Shown here one piece after another: positions 50,931 through 59,158 of a DNA stretch of 64,000 nucleotides. The stretch is from NCBI RefSeq assembly GCF_963678635.1, contig NC_087064.1:53898684-53962683 (forward strand), read 5' to 3'. This stretch comes from Symsagittifera roscoffensis. Taxonomy: Eukaryota; Xenacoelomorpha; Acoela; Convolutidae. The notes below the pieces were generated by a model. That model was given only the letters and a program-made list of their open reading frames with translations. It did not search any database and was not told the origin of the DNA. Numbering within the stretch: the stretch's first letter is position 1; every line of letters begins with the position of its first letter. Made by a program: the position numbers and the translations under genes.

Positions 50931-51037
50931 TTTTTAGACCAAGCCGCGAGTAATTTTTCGACCGTCACGACTACTTTTTTGACCGACACGAATATTTTTT
51001 AGACCACGCCGCGACCAGTTTTTTGACCGCCGCGTCG

Positions 51038-51247
51038 GATGTAGCGAATTTTCCTTCGGTGGCGCAGGATGTGGTTAACATTCCTTTCGTCGCGCCGGTC
51101 GCGGCTATTTTTCCTTCAGTCACGCCGGTCGCGAACACATTGCGTCGGTCCGCAAAGTCTGGAAATATCGAACTTTGGTCGCGGCGGTCTGACAATTTCT
51201 AGTTTCGGTCGCGGCAGTCTGGAAATACCAAAATTTGGTCGCGATCA
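51038..51247 (-). repeat. 30-bp tandem repeat stub, right side (7 units)
   Basis: Seven 30-base periods: four of the GATGTGGTTAACATTCCTTT type and three of the TCTGGAAATATCGAACTTTG type, most ending in GTCGCG-rich sequence. The first group matches the stub at 15021-15110 in motif, period and orientation (compare GTTAACATT...CCGGTCGCG here with GTTAAATTT...CCGGTCGCG there). Minus-strand decapeptides (FATGVTEGKI, AATGATKGML) resemble those on the left side. Confidence 0.85.
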
Positions 51248-51828
51248 TCTGTTCATAAAAACACAACTTCGACCTGGGAACCGATCATATTGTCATTATA
51301 ATCAATTATTTTCGAGTAAAAACAATTCATGGATCGTAGTTCATTAATTTTTGAGCTGGAATCGATTTTTTTTGTCAACATAAGTCATTATGATTGATTG
51401 TTTTTGAAAACTAAAAATCCAATATAATTTTTATAATCAATGATAATCCGTTTTCTCTTGGTTTTTTTTGTAGATGATAATATTGGTTATTTTTGTATAC
51501 TATTGGTTATTTTTGTACATGAGTGGCTGAAAATTTGCAAAACATTTAAATTCTATTTTTTTCTCTATTTTTTTTAAAATCAAGAGCCCCCTCCTGCTTA
51601 ATCCATCTTTCACGAGTTGAGCTCCGTTCAATCTCCCCCCAACGACAGTAAACCAGTATCCCCAATAAACCATCGCAGAAGGAAAATGCGATGAAAGTCT
51701 TCCAATCCCCCAAATCACGTGCAACCTTTTTTCCTCACATAATGGATGAATTAAACGTGTGAGGGTGGTGAGTTGCTTTTTTTTTTATTTTGGTTTTTAG
51801 GAGTGAGGGGGGATAGGGGATATTAAAC
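51248..51828. other. Right inner segment of the giant element
   Basis: AT-rich sequence with several ATAATCAATTAT-like motifs (51299-51312, 51435-51450) related to the subterminal motif of the TIR family. A minus-strand 74-codon frame (51500-51724) contains WFTVVGGRLNG but I recognise no domain and do not call it a gene. Confidence 0.45.
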
Positions 51829-51926
<98 letters not shown>

Positions 51927-51928
51927 GA
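51829..51928 (+). repeat. (GA)n microsatellite
   Basis: About 100 bases of nearly pure GA repeat with three or four single-base interruptions (GAGGAGAGAG, GAGAAGAGAG). It lies about 30 bases before the segment homologous to the small element's GGGCGGTTGT region, at the position where that element has its split G tract. Confidence 0.97.
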
Positions 51929-52234
51929 GGGCACTTACTTGTACGAGGGGAGGCGATTTTGGGCGGTTGTTGATTGTGATAGTATAAACGAAAAAATTAA
52001 ACTGCCATGAATTAAAAAAGTTGAGAAAATTTCTGATCTGAAGTGTGAAAAATTATGCAGCTTAATAGGTACCAGGTAAACTAAACAGCAAATGAGATAA
52101 TTTAAAAACACTTTTATAAACTTCACCAACAAGTAATCAAAAAATACCATCATTGTTGACTTTAGTCAATTTTATTGGGTTATAATGACAAATAACCATT
52201 CAGGATTTAAATCCAACATAGTGGAATAAAATAG

Positions 52235-52311
52235 ATCAATATGAAAAATTATAGGCACTGTCTATAATTTGAAAATATAATTGATTATTATCCATGGGCG
52301 CTCGGTGCGGG
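52235..52311 (-). repeat. Right terminal inverted repeat of the giant element
   Basis: Ends TTATCCATGGGCGCTCGGTG then CGGG. This is nearly identical to the right end of the small element (GATCCATGGGTGCTCGGTGC then GGG at 7565) and is the inverse of 6412-6455. The flank after it (ATACCTTGATG) shows no clear target-site duplication with the left flank. Confidence 0.75.
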
Positions 52312-52490
52312 ATACCTTGATGATCGTTAAATTTTAGCTCCTTTTTGTAAAAATTTCAAATCTTTGTAATATGTTTTGATTTAGCCACCCGCATTGACAA
52401 AATTGGAAATTGGATGAACTAAAAACAGTATACAAATTAATTTGAGAATGGTTTTACTATTTAACAGTTGATATAAATATGTGATTTAAG

Positions 52491-53105
52491 ATGATTTTGG
52501 ACCTTTTTTCATTAAAATATATTGATCTTTTTGATTACCTAAAAAAATTTAAATCAATCAAGAAATTGATGGTTTTAAAAAGATTTCGGGTGCTCAACAA
52601 TTGCGTATTCAAGAATTGGAAAAAAAAACAACGGGAACGACTGCGTGCTCAGAAAAGATATTCAAGAAAAGATACTATTATAATGTTGAATCCTCCTTAC
52701 GATGCGCGCAATGTGAGAGACGTAACAATGGAAACACTGAAAATTTTCAAGAATTTTTTGGATATAACAATTAAGTATGAGGCGTGAAAGCTTGCCATGT
52801 CCTGCCTGGTGATACAGGTATTTTCCTTCCCAGCGTAATATGCAAATTCATTGACAGAACGGAAAAATAGAAGGACTCTTAGAAAAAAGGTCAACCCAAT
52901 AAACCAAAAGATTATTATTTTAAATGAAACATTGCCTAAAGCTGACACAGAGATCAAAGCAACTGCTGTTCGAATGGGGTTGGAGACGGTGACCAACAAT
53001 TGCATTGTATCAGTTGCAATTACTGGTGAAAATGGATCGAAAAAGTATATGAAAGTCAATAGCTTGGATGATCTTAATAAATTGGAACCAAAGAAAACTT
53101 GTTGA
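52491..53105 (+). pseudogene. ORF1-like nucleic-acid-binding protein of the non-LTR element, frameshifted
   Basis: The first frame (52491-52787) has a charged, coiled-coil-like stretch (NWKKKQRERLRAQK), then YSRKDTIIMLNPPYDARN, the kind of SRR-D-I-I entry motif seen at the start of the RNA-binding domain of L1-type ORF1 proteins. The reading then shifts frame at about 52787 (ACHVLPG at 52790 onward, LPSVICKF) and again near 52868 (TAG), returning to the frame that ends at 53105 (LPKADTEIKATAVRMGLETV, then VTNNCIVSVAI). The order matches one protein broken by two frameshifts. Its usual role is binding element RNA in the retrotransposition particle. Confidence 0.7.
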
Positions 53106-53985
53106 GGTTAACAAAAACAGCAGAGGTGCAAGCGATAGAGTCTCCCCGGAGTGCAAAATACCATATATGAGCAACAATTGTACTCAGAAACTCTAATCAG
53201 TTACACGATTTGAAACTTTTTCTTGAGTATTTCATTCTTTGTGTTATGATAAAATGAACGAAAAAATGAGTTGATACTAAAACTCTGCGCTAACTTAACT
53301 TGCTAACTTGTTTATATTAATTTTACTTTTGCTTTTGTTTTTTTTTCCTTGAACTAAGGAAGTGATTTTTTGGATGTTTTTCCCACTTTTTTGGTTTAAA
53401 AATTCAAATAAGTCAAATTATGTCAAAAACAACCTAACCCAAACTTTTTGTTTGTTTCATATTGTTTGTCATAATCAATTTCTGATTGAAATCAGACTGT
53501 CAGTTCAATTTGCTCTACTTGTGATAACGCGAGCGCTCTAGGTTCGTTGTGTCAACACGACCTCTAAGCTGGAATGGGGCTTATGGACTGGTTATGCGTG
53601 TCTACTTTGGTGTGCTCTTTGATAATGCGGAGTTGACACTAAATGAAAACTTATATTTTATATCTGGAAATTAAAATTTACCTAAGTTTCAGTTTTATTA
53701 TGATTATTACTTTTTTTGTTGTAAAACTTGGATGTAAACGAGGAAACTTCAGATCTCTACAGTGAAAAAGTTAAATTGAAAACACGGCAAGTCAAGAAAT
53801 TTTTTGTTTTTAAGACAGCAATATTAAGGATATTGCTTACATACAAGAATAACGTATGAAACATAGGGAGGTAGAAGGGAAAAACTTTCAGGCCAACCGA
53901 AGGAGTTCGTGATTTTTTGATCATCGTTTGTTTTTTTTTCTATCTCAGATCAACAAAGACACAAAAGGCAGTATATTATGAATAC
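53106..53985 (+). other. Interval between ORF1-like and endonuclease fragments
   Basis: About 880 AT-rich bases with no recognisable domain. It should be the inter-ORF or 5' ORF2 part of the non-LTR element, possibly with inserted DNA. No separate gene is supported. Confidence 0.45.
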
Positions 53986-53989
53986 CACT

Positions 53990-54640
53990 GAGCAAGTTCT
54001 TTTGCAAAATATAAGATCAATACCAAAAACATAGACGAATTTCAAGTTAGCCTAACTCAACTAAATGAATTGCCTAGAGTTATATGTTGCACCGAAGCCT
54101 GGCTTCCACCAAACCAGATTTTCAATATTTTCAAAATAAAAGAAAATCAACCTCTCATTGAAAGTTCTCGTAAGCGTAGAGGAGGAGGCGTATGCTTATA
54201 TAAAAAGTGTGGAATAATTTATGAAATAATAGAAAGAACAAGTTGTAACAACATTCGATTAATTTGCGTCAAAATTACAAATGAAAAACTAAAAAATACA
54301 ATTATTACGTGTAATTATATTCCACCTAGCGCGGTAAAAACTCACACATTCCTTATACTACAAAAGGTTTAAGTGATATTATAGTGCCACCATCTACACA
54401 TCATTTACTTTTCTGGTCACTTTAACATTAAAGTTTTAAGAAAGAGTAAACGACTCTCTGAACTTATAAGTATTTTAAATGGAAACGATCTTTTCCTACA
54501 AAAAGGAAATAAAGCAACCAGAGAAACGAAGACCTGCAAGACGTGTATGGATCTGTTTTTTCCAATGTAAAAAAAAACAGTAACCATCTTTAAAACATCG
54601 GTAACTGATCATTATGGAGTAATTTTAAACGCAACATCAG
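53990..54640 (+). pseudogene. Apurinic-type endonuclease domain of the non-LTR element
   Basis: Contains NIRSI then NKNIDEFQ just upstream of 54070, ICCTEAWLPPN (the Glu-bearing catalytic block), RRGGGVCLY, and after a frameshift near 54370 the block FSGHFNIKV at about 54409-54432 and SVTDHYGVIL at about 54598-54627. In active APE endonucleases the FSGHFNI block normally reads GDFN; here the Asp codon is a His (CAC at 54418-54420). The final D-H pair is kept. This domain normally nicks target DNA for target-primed reverse transcription; this copy is dead from the substitution and the frame breaks. Confidence 0.8.
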
Positions 54641-54859
54641 AAATATGCAAGAATGAACCTTTTATTACCAAAACCCGACCATGGTACAAACCATGGTACA
54701 AATTTTCTGAAAGAACTTAATGAGTCTTAAATGAAAATTTATTAGATGTTGAAACGAAAACTAGCCAATTTAATTACGATGAGCTTTTTTTTTGTTGAAT
54801 GAAAAGCTCAGAAATAACATTGTATTTTTTTTTACCAGAAAAAACATCAAATAGAAAAC

Positions 54860-56100
54860 TTTCAAAGCACTGATTTGATATTGAATTGAAAAATTCAGCA
54901 TCGAAAAAACACCGGTTTAGTAAACTTTTTTTAAAAGCTGGAACCACTGAAGCCAGAGGTAAATTTGAATCTCAAAGCAAATTAGTTCGCAAAATGCTGA
55001 GTCAGAAAAAAAATGCATATAATCAAAACAAACTACGATTGGATTCCAACAACAACAGCCGAGAATTTTTCCGTCTGTATAATGACCTAACATGTGCTAC
55101 CAAAAACAACGACCAGGAAGAAAAAAAATAAATGTTGAAGAATTTAACTTGCTTGCAAATATTAGATTTCTTCGCAAATATTGGAGAAACATCGGCGAGG
55201 AATTTTAATACTTTAAAAGAATTAGGAGTCAGATTGCAAACTAACTCAATGTTTTTAGCTGATATAACGCAAAGTGAATTTTCAAATACAATCAAATTGC
55301 TAAAAACCAAGTTTAGTTTAGATACATTTGGACTTAATCACTAACACTTGAAAAAAATTTGTCCAGTTTTGCTTCCAGTTTTGACAAAATTTTTTAAAAA
55401 ATGTTTGTATAGACAAGTCTTTCCAGACAGTTTCAAAATTGCCAAAGTTAAACCTCTCTCCAAAAAAGGCAATGATCTAGACCCATCAAAATACAGGCCA
55501 ATTTCTCTTTTACCAGTTGTAGATAAATTTTTTGAGCTGGTCATTTATATGAGCTCAGTATCTCACTAAGTATCAATTACTTCAAAATTACCAGCTTGGG
55601 TTCAGATCAAAAAGGAGTACAATTGATGCTTTGATAAACTTAATAGAAGAAGTGCGTCAAGATTGGGACTCTAACACCACCAAGACACAGTGCACATTCA
55701 TTGACCTTGAGAAAGCCTTTGATACAGTTGACCACATTTTTTCTACTTGAGAAATGTGACGCATATGGTTTTGGGGAACCTGTTTTTGATCTTCTTAAGT
55801 CTTATTTAAAAAACCGACAACAATACGTTACCACTAAAACCAAACGCTCTCAAAATAAAAAAATGAATTATGGAGTACCACAGGGATCCATACTAGGCCT
55901 GCTTTTTTCATCATTTATATAAATGACATTGAGCTAAACGAAAATAGTGAAATCAACCTGATTTTATATGCAGACGACAGTGTCATAAAAACAACAGCTA
56001 GAAACAGTGACTTAACCGGTAAACATCAAGAAGCGTTGGACAAAACAGCAAGTTGGCTTAAAAAACAAGCTGACCTTAAAAGAAGATAAAACAAAAACAA
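54860..56100 (+). pseudogene. Reverse transcriptase domain of the non-LTR element, multiply frameshifted
   Basis: An N-terminal stretch (54886-55131) is rich in K, N and S (the NAYNQNKLRLD type) and precedes the palm. Then come FPDSFKIAKVKPLSKKGN and KYRPISLLPVVDKFFE (55420-55530, RT blocks 1-2), a frame change near 55560, CTFIDLEKAFDTVDH (about 55690-55735, first catalytic Asp), another shift, NYGVPQGSILG (about 55865-55897), and YADD at 55967-55978 (tyrosine, alanine and the two catalytic Asp). At least four frame changes or stops separate these blocks. Motif order and spacing are normal for APE-type non-LTR RT, so the protein was once complete. Confidence 0.9.
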
Positions 56101-56822
56101 TGATACTATCTAAGAAGAGCAGCGGTAAATCAGATGTCAAAATGAATGGAATAATTACTGAAGAAAAACAATCGTTCCGATACTTAGGTGTTCAAATTGA
56201 CTCTAAACTTTCCTTTACTGATCATATTACAAAAATTAAAAATAAATTGTCAAGGTTTTGTGGGATGTATTACTGGTTGAGGAAAGTTTTAGGTAAAGAT
56301 CAACTATTGAAAGCATATAACGCTTATGTGAAACCCATTTTACAGTACGCGGTTTTGGCTTAAGCGTCAACAGACAAAACGAAATTAGAAAAAACTGAAG
56401 TTAAAATTAAACGGCTTCTAAAAATTATTTGTTTTAAGAGAAGAAACGAACGCATCGAAGAACTGAGACAAAAACGCAAAATATACTTCGCAAAGGAATT
56501 ACATATCTATGAACTATTAAAGTTACTATGTAAGGTTTTGAGAAAAGAGTGCATATCGGCCATTGTCCAGGAAGCTGTAACTTAGAAAATTTTGAATACA
56601 ATTTCGTGTAAGAGAGTTTTAGCTAGGCAGATACCTGTGCAATCAAAGGGTAATAAAAAAACTTCTGTAATTGTTAGAATTAGTTCTACCCAGAAATACT
56701 ACCCAGATTTTGTAATTAAGTTTCAGAGCTACACACAATATCAATTACAAATCTTCAACCATGAGTTTTTGGACAATTTTATTCTAGGAAATTATCAACT
56801 GTTCAAACTCATTTTTGAGTAG
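56098..56822 (+). pseudogene. C-terminal region of non-LTR ORF2
   Basis: After a frame change, 56100-56363 gives QSFRYLGVQIDSKLSFTDHI and LLKAYNAYVKPILQYAVLA, the usual post-RT 'thumb' and tail sequence of Jockey/CR1-like ORF2. A stop follows (TAA at 56361), but the same frame continues with similar composition (KTEVKIKRLLKIICFKRR, KELHIYELLKLL) to a TAG near 56584. It resumes at 56592-56822, ending VIVRISSTQKYYPDF and FNHEFLDNF. No zinc knuckle is evident. Confidence 0.8.
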
Positions 56823-57186
56823 AGTTAGTATTTAAAAAAAGAATTGCTGTCAAGGGTAGGTATACTGCTGAAATTTTTCCCTTTTTTTGCTTCAAAAATT
56901 TTGTTTCCTCCTTAAATCATTAATTTTTTTTTTATTTCTTGAATAACTATCGATATTAAACAATAGCAGAAGTCATAGCAGGATAAGAGGCGCCTGAAAA
57001 TGGGCTGCATAATTCCACGGCGTTCTCGCAATGAGATTTTGTTTAATTGTAAATGTAGTAACTTTAACAATGAATGGAACCTAATTTGCAAGCAACTTAT
57101 TATTATGATTTTTATTTAAATCAATTTGAGAAAAAAATGAATAGTTTTTTTTGCTCTTTTATTTTGATTCATTTTATGTCGATATA
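56823..57186 (+). other. Probable 3' UTR of the non-LTR element and boundary DNA
   Basis: AT-rich; includes a short GC-richer phrase (GGGCTGCATAATTCCACGGC, 57001-57020) just before the fold-back. No gene is seen. The exact 3' end of the element is not defined, and no poly(A) or short tandem tail was recognised. Confidence 0.4.
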
Positions 57187-59158
57187 GATATCAAATGTAA
57201 TATGCGTTAAACTTATTTTCAATAATGAATACAAATTATATTAGTTTGGGTTTCGAAATTCATGTTAGCTTTAGAATATTGATTTTACAAAAATGATATA
57301 AAGATACCAATAGAACTATATTTTAGCCTTAAATATCAATTGAAACCGCCCATTAATGTGACACGATATGTTTGCCTTTAAAAACGTCGAACATTCCTAG
57401 TTTGAGTTTTTTTCTCGTTTCGACTACAATAAGAGTAGTAGAAAACTATTATGCTATTTTTTGTCTAACTTCATGTGTTTTTATTGCTAATCAGCTGTTC
57501 ATCTTAAGTTTTGCAGATGAAAGGTTGCCCATAAAAATCTGGGAAACCTGAAAAATCATGAAATCAAAAATGCATTTTATACATTCACTGCAGTTTTCAA
57601 TTAGGATGTACCAGTACCACTGAGTTTTTACGAGTTTCATTTGTTGCCCCTAAATTGCACTTGCCTCGCAACATATGCCAGAGCGCGCAGTTTTTTTTCT
57701 GAAAATCACTTTGAGGAGATTTAAGCCAACATTTATTAAATTAAATTACTTAAAAGCCACATATTGCAAAAAACTCGTTGACAAAATTTACAAAATACCT
57801 GGAGGGGTTGTCAAAGAGCATTTTAGCTTAACGAGTGGTAACCGAGAAAAAACTGATCAAAATGAGGATAAGAAACAAAAGCGTGAGAATTTCCTAATCA
57901 ATTGTCTACGATAAAAAATATCGAAATTTTGAAATCATGCAGAAAATTTTTCTGTCAAATGTTTTTTCATTCAAAAGTTACCAAATCAGTTGCAAGTAAA
58001 TTGAAAGAGATAGCTGAGCCTATTTGTTATGGATCTTGCAGCCATTTTTGTCCTCTGCTTTTCGATAATTATAATCCCTTTGCCGATGTTCGGTTCGAAC
58101 TCAAGTTGGAAAGTTTTGATTCGTCAGGCAAACTCTTTTAAAAAATTTGGCTCAGCTGGGTCAGCTGTGCGAACAGTTCTTTTGCCAACTCAGCTAAACT
58201 TTCGTGAGTAGTTGGTTAGTGGTTTGTACCATAAGACAAGTCTCGTTTTCATGAGTACTGCTACGACAAACATTAGTTTTTCTAGTTTCACCACTAAAAA
58301 AGAATCTACAAGAAATTTGCTTCAGTTACCAAGATTTTTCTTTTCAAATAGAATGTTGCGTTCTTAAATCAACCAAACAAGCTTTTCCGAATTTTTTTTC
58401 TGCCAATCAAAATCCTCAAAAACTCTATTATGAGTTATGATCTATTTGTTATACTCATAGAGTAATTTAAAGTACTGGGTTGAGTGCTACATAGCGTGTA
58501 ATTGCATCAACTATAACCATTATATATGAGTATCCTTATGAGGAGGGGGATATCGGTCCTTTGGTATCAAATGAGCTTCTTTGGTTGAAATAAAAACTTT
58601 GTCCTTTAAATCCTGTTTTTCTACTATTTGTTTCAGATTTGGGTATAGTTTATGTAAATGGCATGTTATGCATTCGTTACCTAATACTTTAATCGAAATC
58701 GGTGCATTTGGGAAGTAAAAATTTTGGATAGAATTTGAGTATGTTTTTTTTGATCCTGTATTTCCTTTTGTGTTTAGGGAAAGTAAAATGAGAAATGCTA
58801 GGAGATTCATAGTTAAGGTTAAACAGGGTACTTTTAATTCAGGTTTTTGGTATTCTAAAATATTGGTATTCTTGTTTATAGATAAGTTATTAAATTTTCT
58901 GAAGTATCAAAGGAGTGTTTTGTTTCCTAGAATTGTGATTTCTGCTTTTATTGGTTTTGCTTTAAATTTGTGTCAAGACATTAGTTGTCTAATGACAGGA
59001 TCAGGGTTTTGTTATTTTTGTAATAGATCAAGTGTCAGTTTTCTGTGGCTGGTAGAGAAATATTTTCATTCTCTGCTTTTGAAAGAGGTATGTTATCTAG
59101 AGGGTCATGTAGGTTAAAAACTTGATTTATTGTGTAATTTGAATCTATATCTGGAGAT
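57187..59158 (-). repeat. Left arm of a 2-kb fold-back (inverted duplication)
   Basis: Reverse complement of 60156-62120 with roughly 90 to 95 percent identity by eye. The outer edge is at ATATCAAATG (57187) and the inner edge at CTGGAGAT (59151-59158). The inner third (58465-59158) carries the integrase part of a Gypsy pol on the minus strand. The outer 1.28 kb has no recognisable protein; small frames there (57675-57914, 57902-58141) differ between the arms and look fortuitous. The plus-strand frame at 58770-59117 is antisense to the pol fragment. Confidence 0.92.
58465..58810 (-). pseudogene. Integrase fragment (zinc finger and start of core), left-arm copy
   Basis: On the minus strand, 58520-58810 is an open 96-codon frame with TYSNSIQNFYFPNAPI and GNECITCHLHKLYPN (the C-x2-C pair of the integrase HHCC finger). 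In the neighbouring frame follow GPISPSS, a TAA stop, then MVIVDAITRYVALNP with the first catalytic Asp of the core. Beyond that, integrase similarity ends. Function would be cDNA insertion for a Ty3/Gypsy element; the second Asp and the Glu are missing. The same stop is in the right-arm copy. Confidence 0.75.

Larger units (their letters stand above)
15111..51037. repeat. Giant minisatellite array, 21- to 23-bp units (about 35.9 kb)
   Basis: Continuous head-to-tail units of the form GACTAATTTTTTGACC then ACCGC (21 bases), with frequent variants: GACTAGTTTTTCGACC then GCCGC; a 23-base form containing GACCATGCCGC; a form with CCGATCGTTGC; one with GACTATGCCGT; and one with TTTCTTTCTCCGCG. At about 21 to 22 bases per unit there are roughly 1650 units (estimate). 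Every unit keeps CpGs (CCGCGAC), unlike the AT-rich surroundings. Because 21 is a multiple of three, minus-strand frames read as heptads (KLVAVVK, KLVAAVE) or as ISRGGQK, and the plus strand as FLTTATN. Frames never exceed about 133 codons and are broken by 22- and 23-base units and indels, so this is not a current gene. It is bounded by 30-bp repeat stubs. Confidence 0.97.
14054..52311. mobile_element. Giant TIR-bounded element filled with a minisatellite (about 38.3 kb)
   Basis: The left edge reads TTCGCACCGAG at 14054-14064, followed by GATCGATTACAAT and AATCAATTTTATTCCA. The right edge is the inverse, TTATCCATGGGCGCTCGGTG then CGGG at 52311, preceded by ATAATTGATTATTA. Both match the ends of the 1.15-kb element at 6412-7565. 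The right subterminal segment (about 51955-52130: GGGCGGTTGT, AAACTGCCATGAATT, AAAAAGTTG, AACTAAACAG, AAATGAGAT) also matches the small element at 7301-7395 (GGGCGGTTGT, CTGCGGTGAATTG, AAAAAGTTGC, CACTAAACGGGAAATGAGAT). Between the ends lie an inverted satellite block, 30-bp repeat stubs and about 36 kb of 21- to 23-bp minisatellite, with no transposase. I infer a non-autonomous element whose internal repeats expanded. The alternative, two separate copies that happen to flank a satellite, is less likely given the inverted ends. Confidence 0.65.
52491..56822 (+). mobile_element. Degenerate APE-type non-LTR retrotransposon
   Basis: Fragments appear in the canonical order: ORF1-like protein (52491-53105), an uninterpreted interval, apurinic-endonuclease domain (about 53990-54640), reverse transcriptase (about 55400-56100) and C-terminal region (to 56822). 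RT carries FIDLEKAFDTVDH, GVPQGSILG and YADD, which places it in the Jockey/CR1-like group of APE elements in general terms. Frameshifts and stops occur in every domain, so it cannot move. It starts about 180 bases right of the giant TIR element. No target-site duplication or poly(A) tail was identified. Confidence 0.85.

Noticed and set aside
15111-51037. CRISPR array
   Set aside because: Units are contiguous with no unique spacers, the DNA is eukaryotic, and no cas genes are present.
15111-51037. Centromere or telomere identity of the array
   Set aside because: No telomere-type (TTAGGG/TTAGG) repeats, and no evidence for a centromere beyond tandem repetition; the TIR context offers a more specific explanation.
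51500-51724. 74-codon minus-strand frame with WFTVVGGRLNG
   Set aside because: No domain recognised and no second copy to test conservation; left as non-coding.
58770-59117. 115-codon plus-strand frame and its mirror at 60197-60526, which look conserved
   Set aside because: They are antisense to the Gypsy pol fragment; similarity is due to the inverted duplication and the sense strand explains the sequence.
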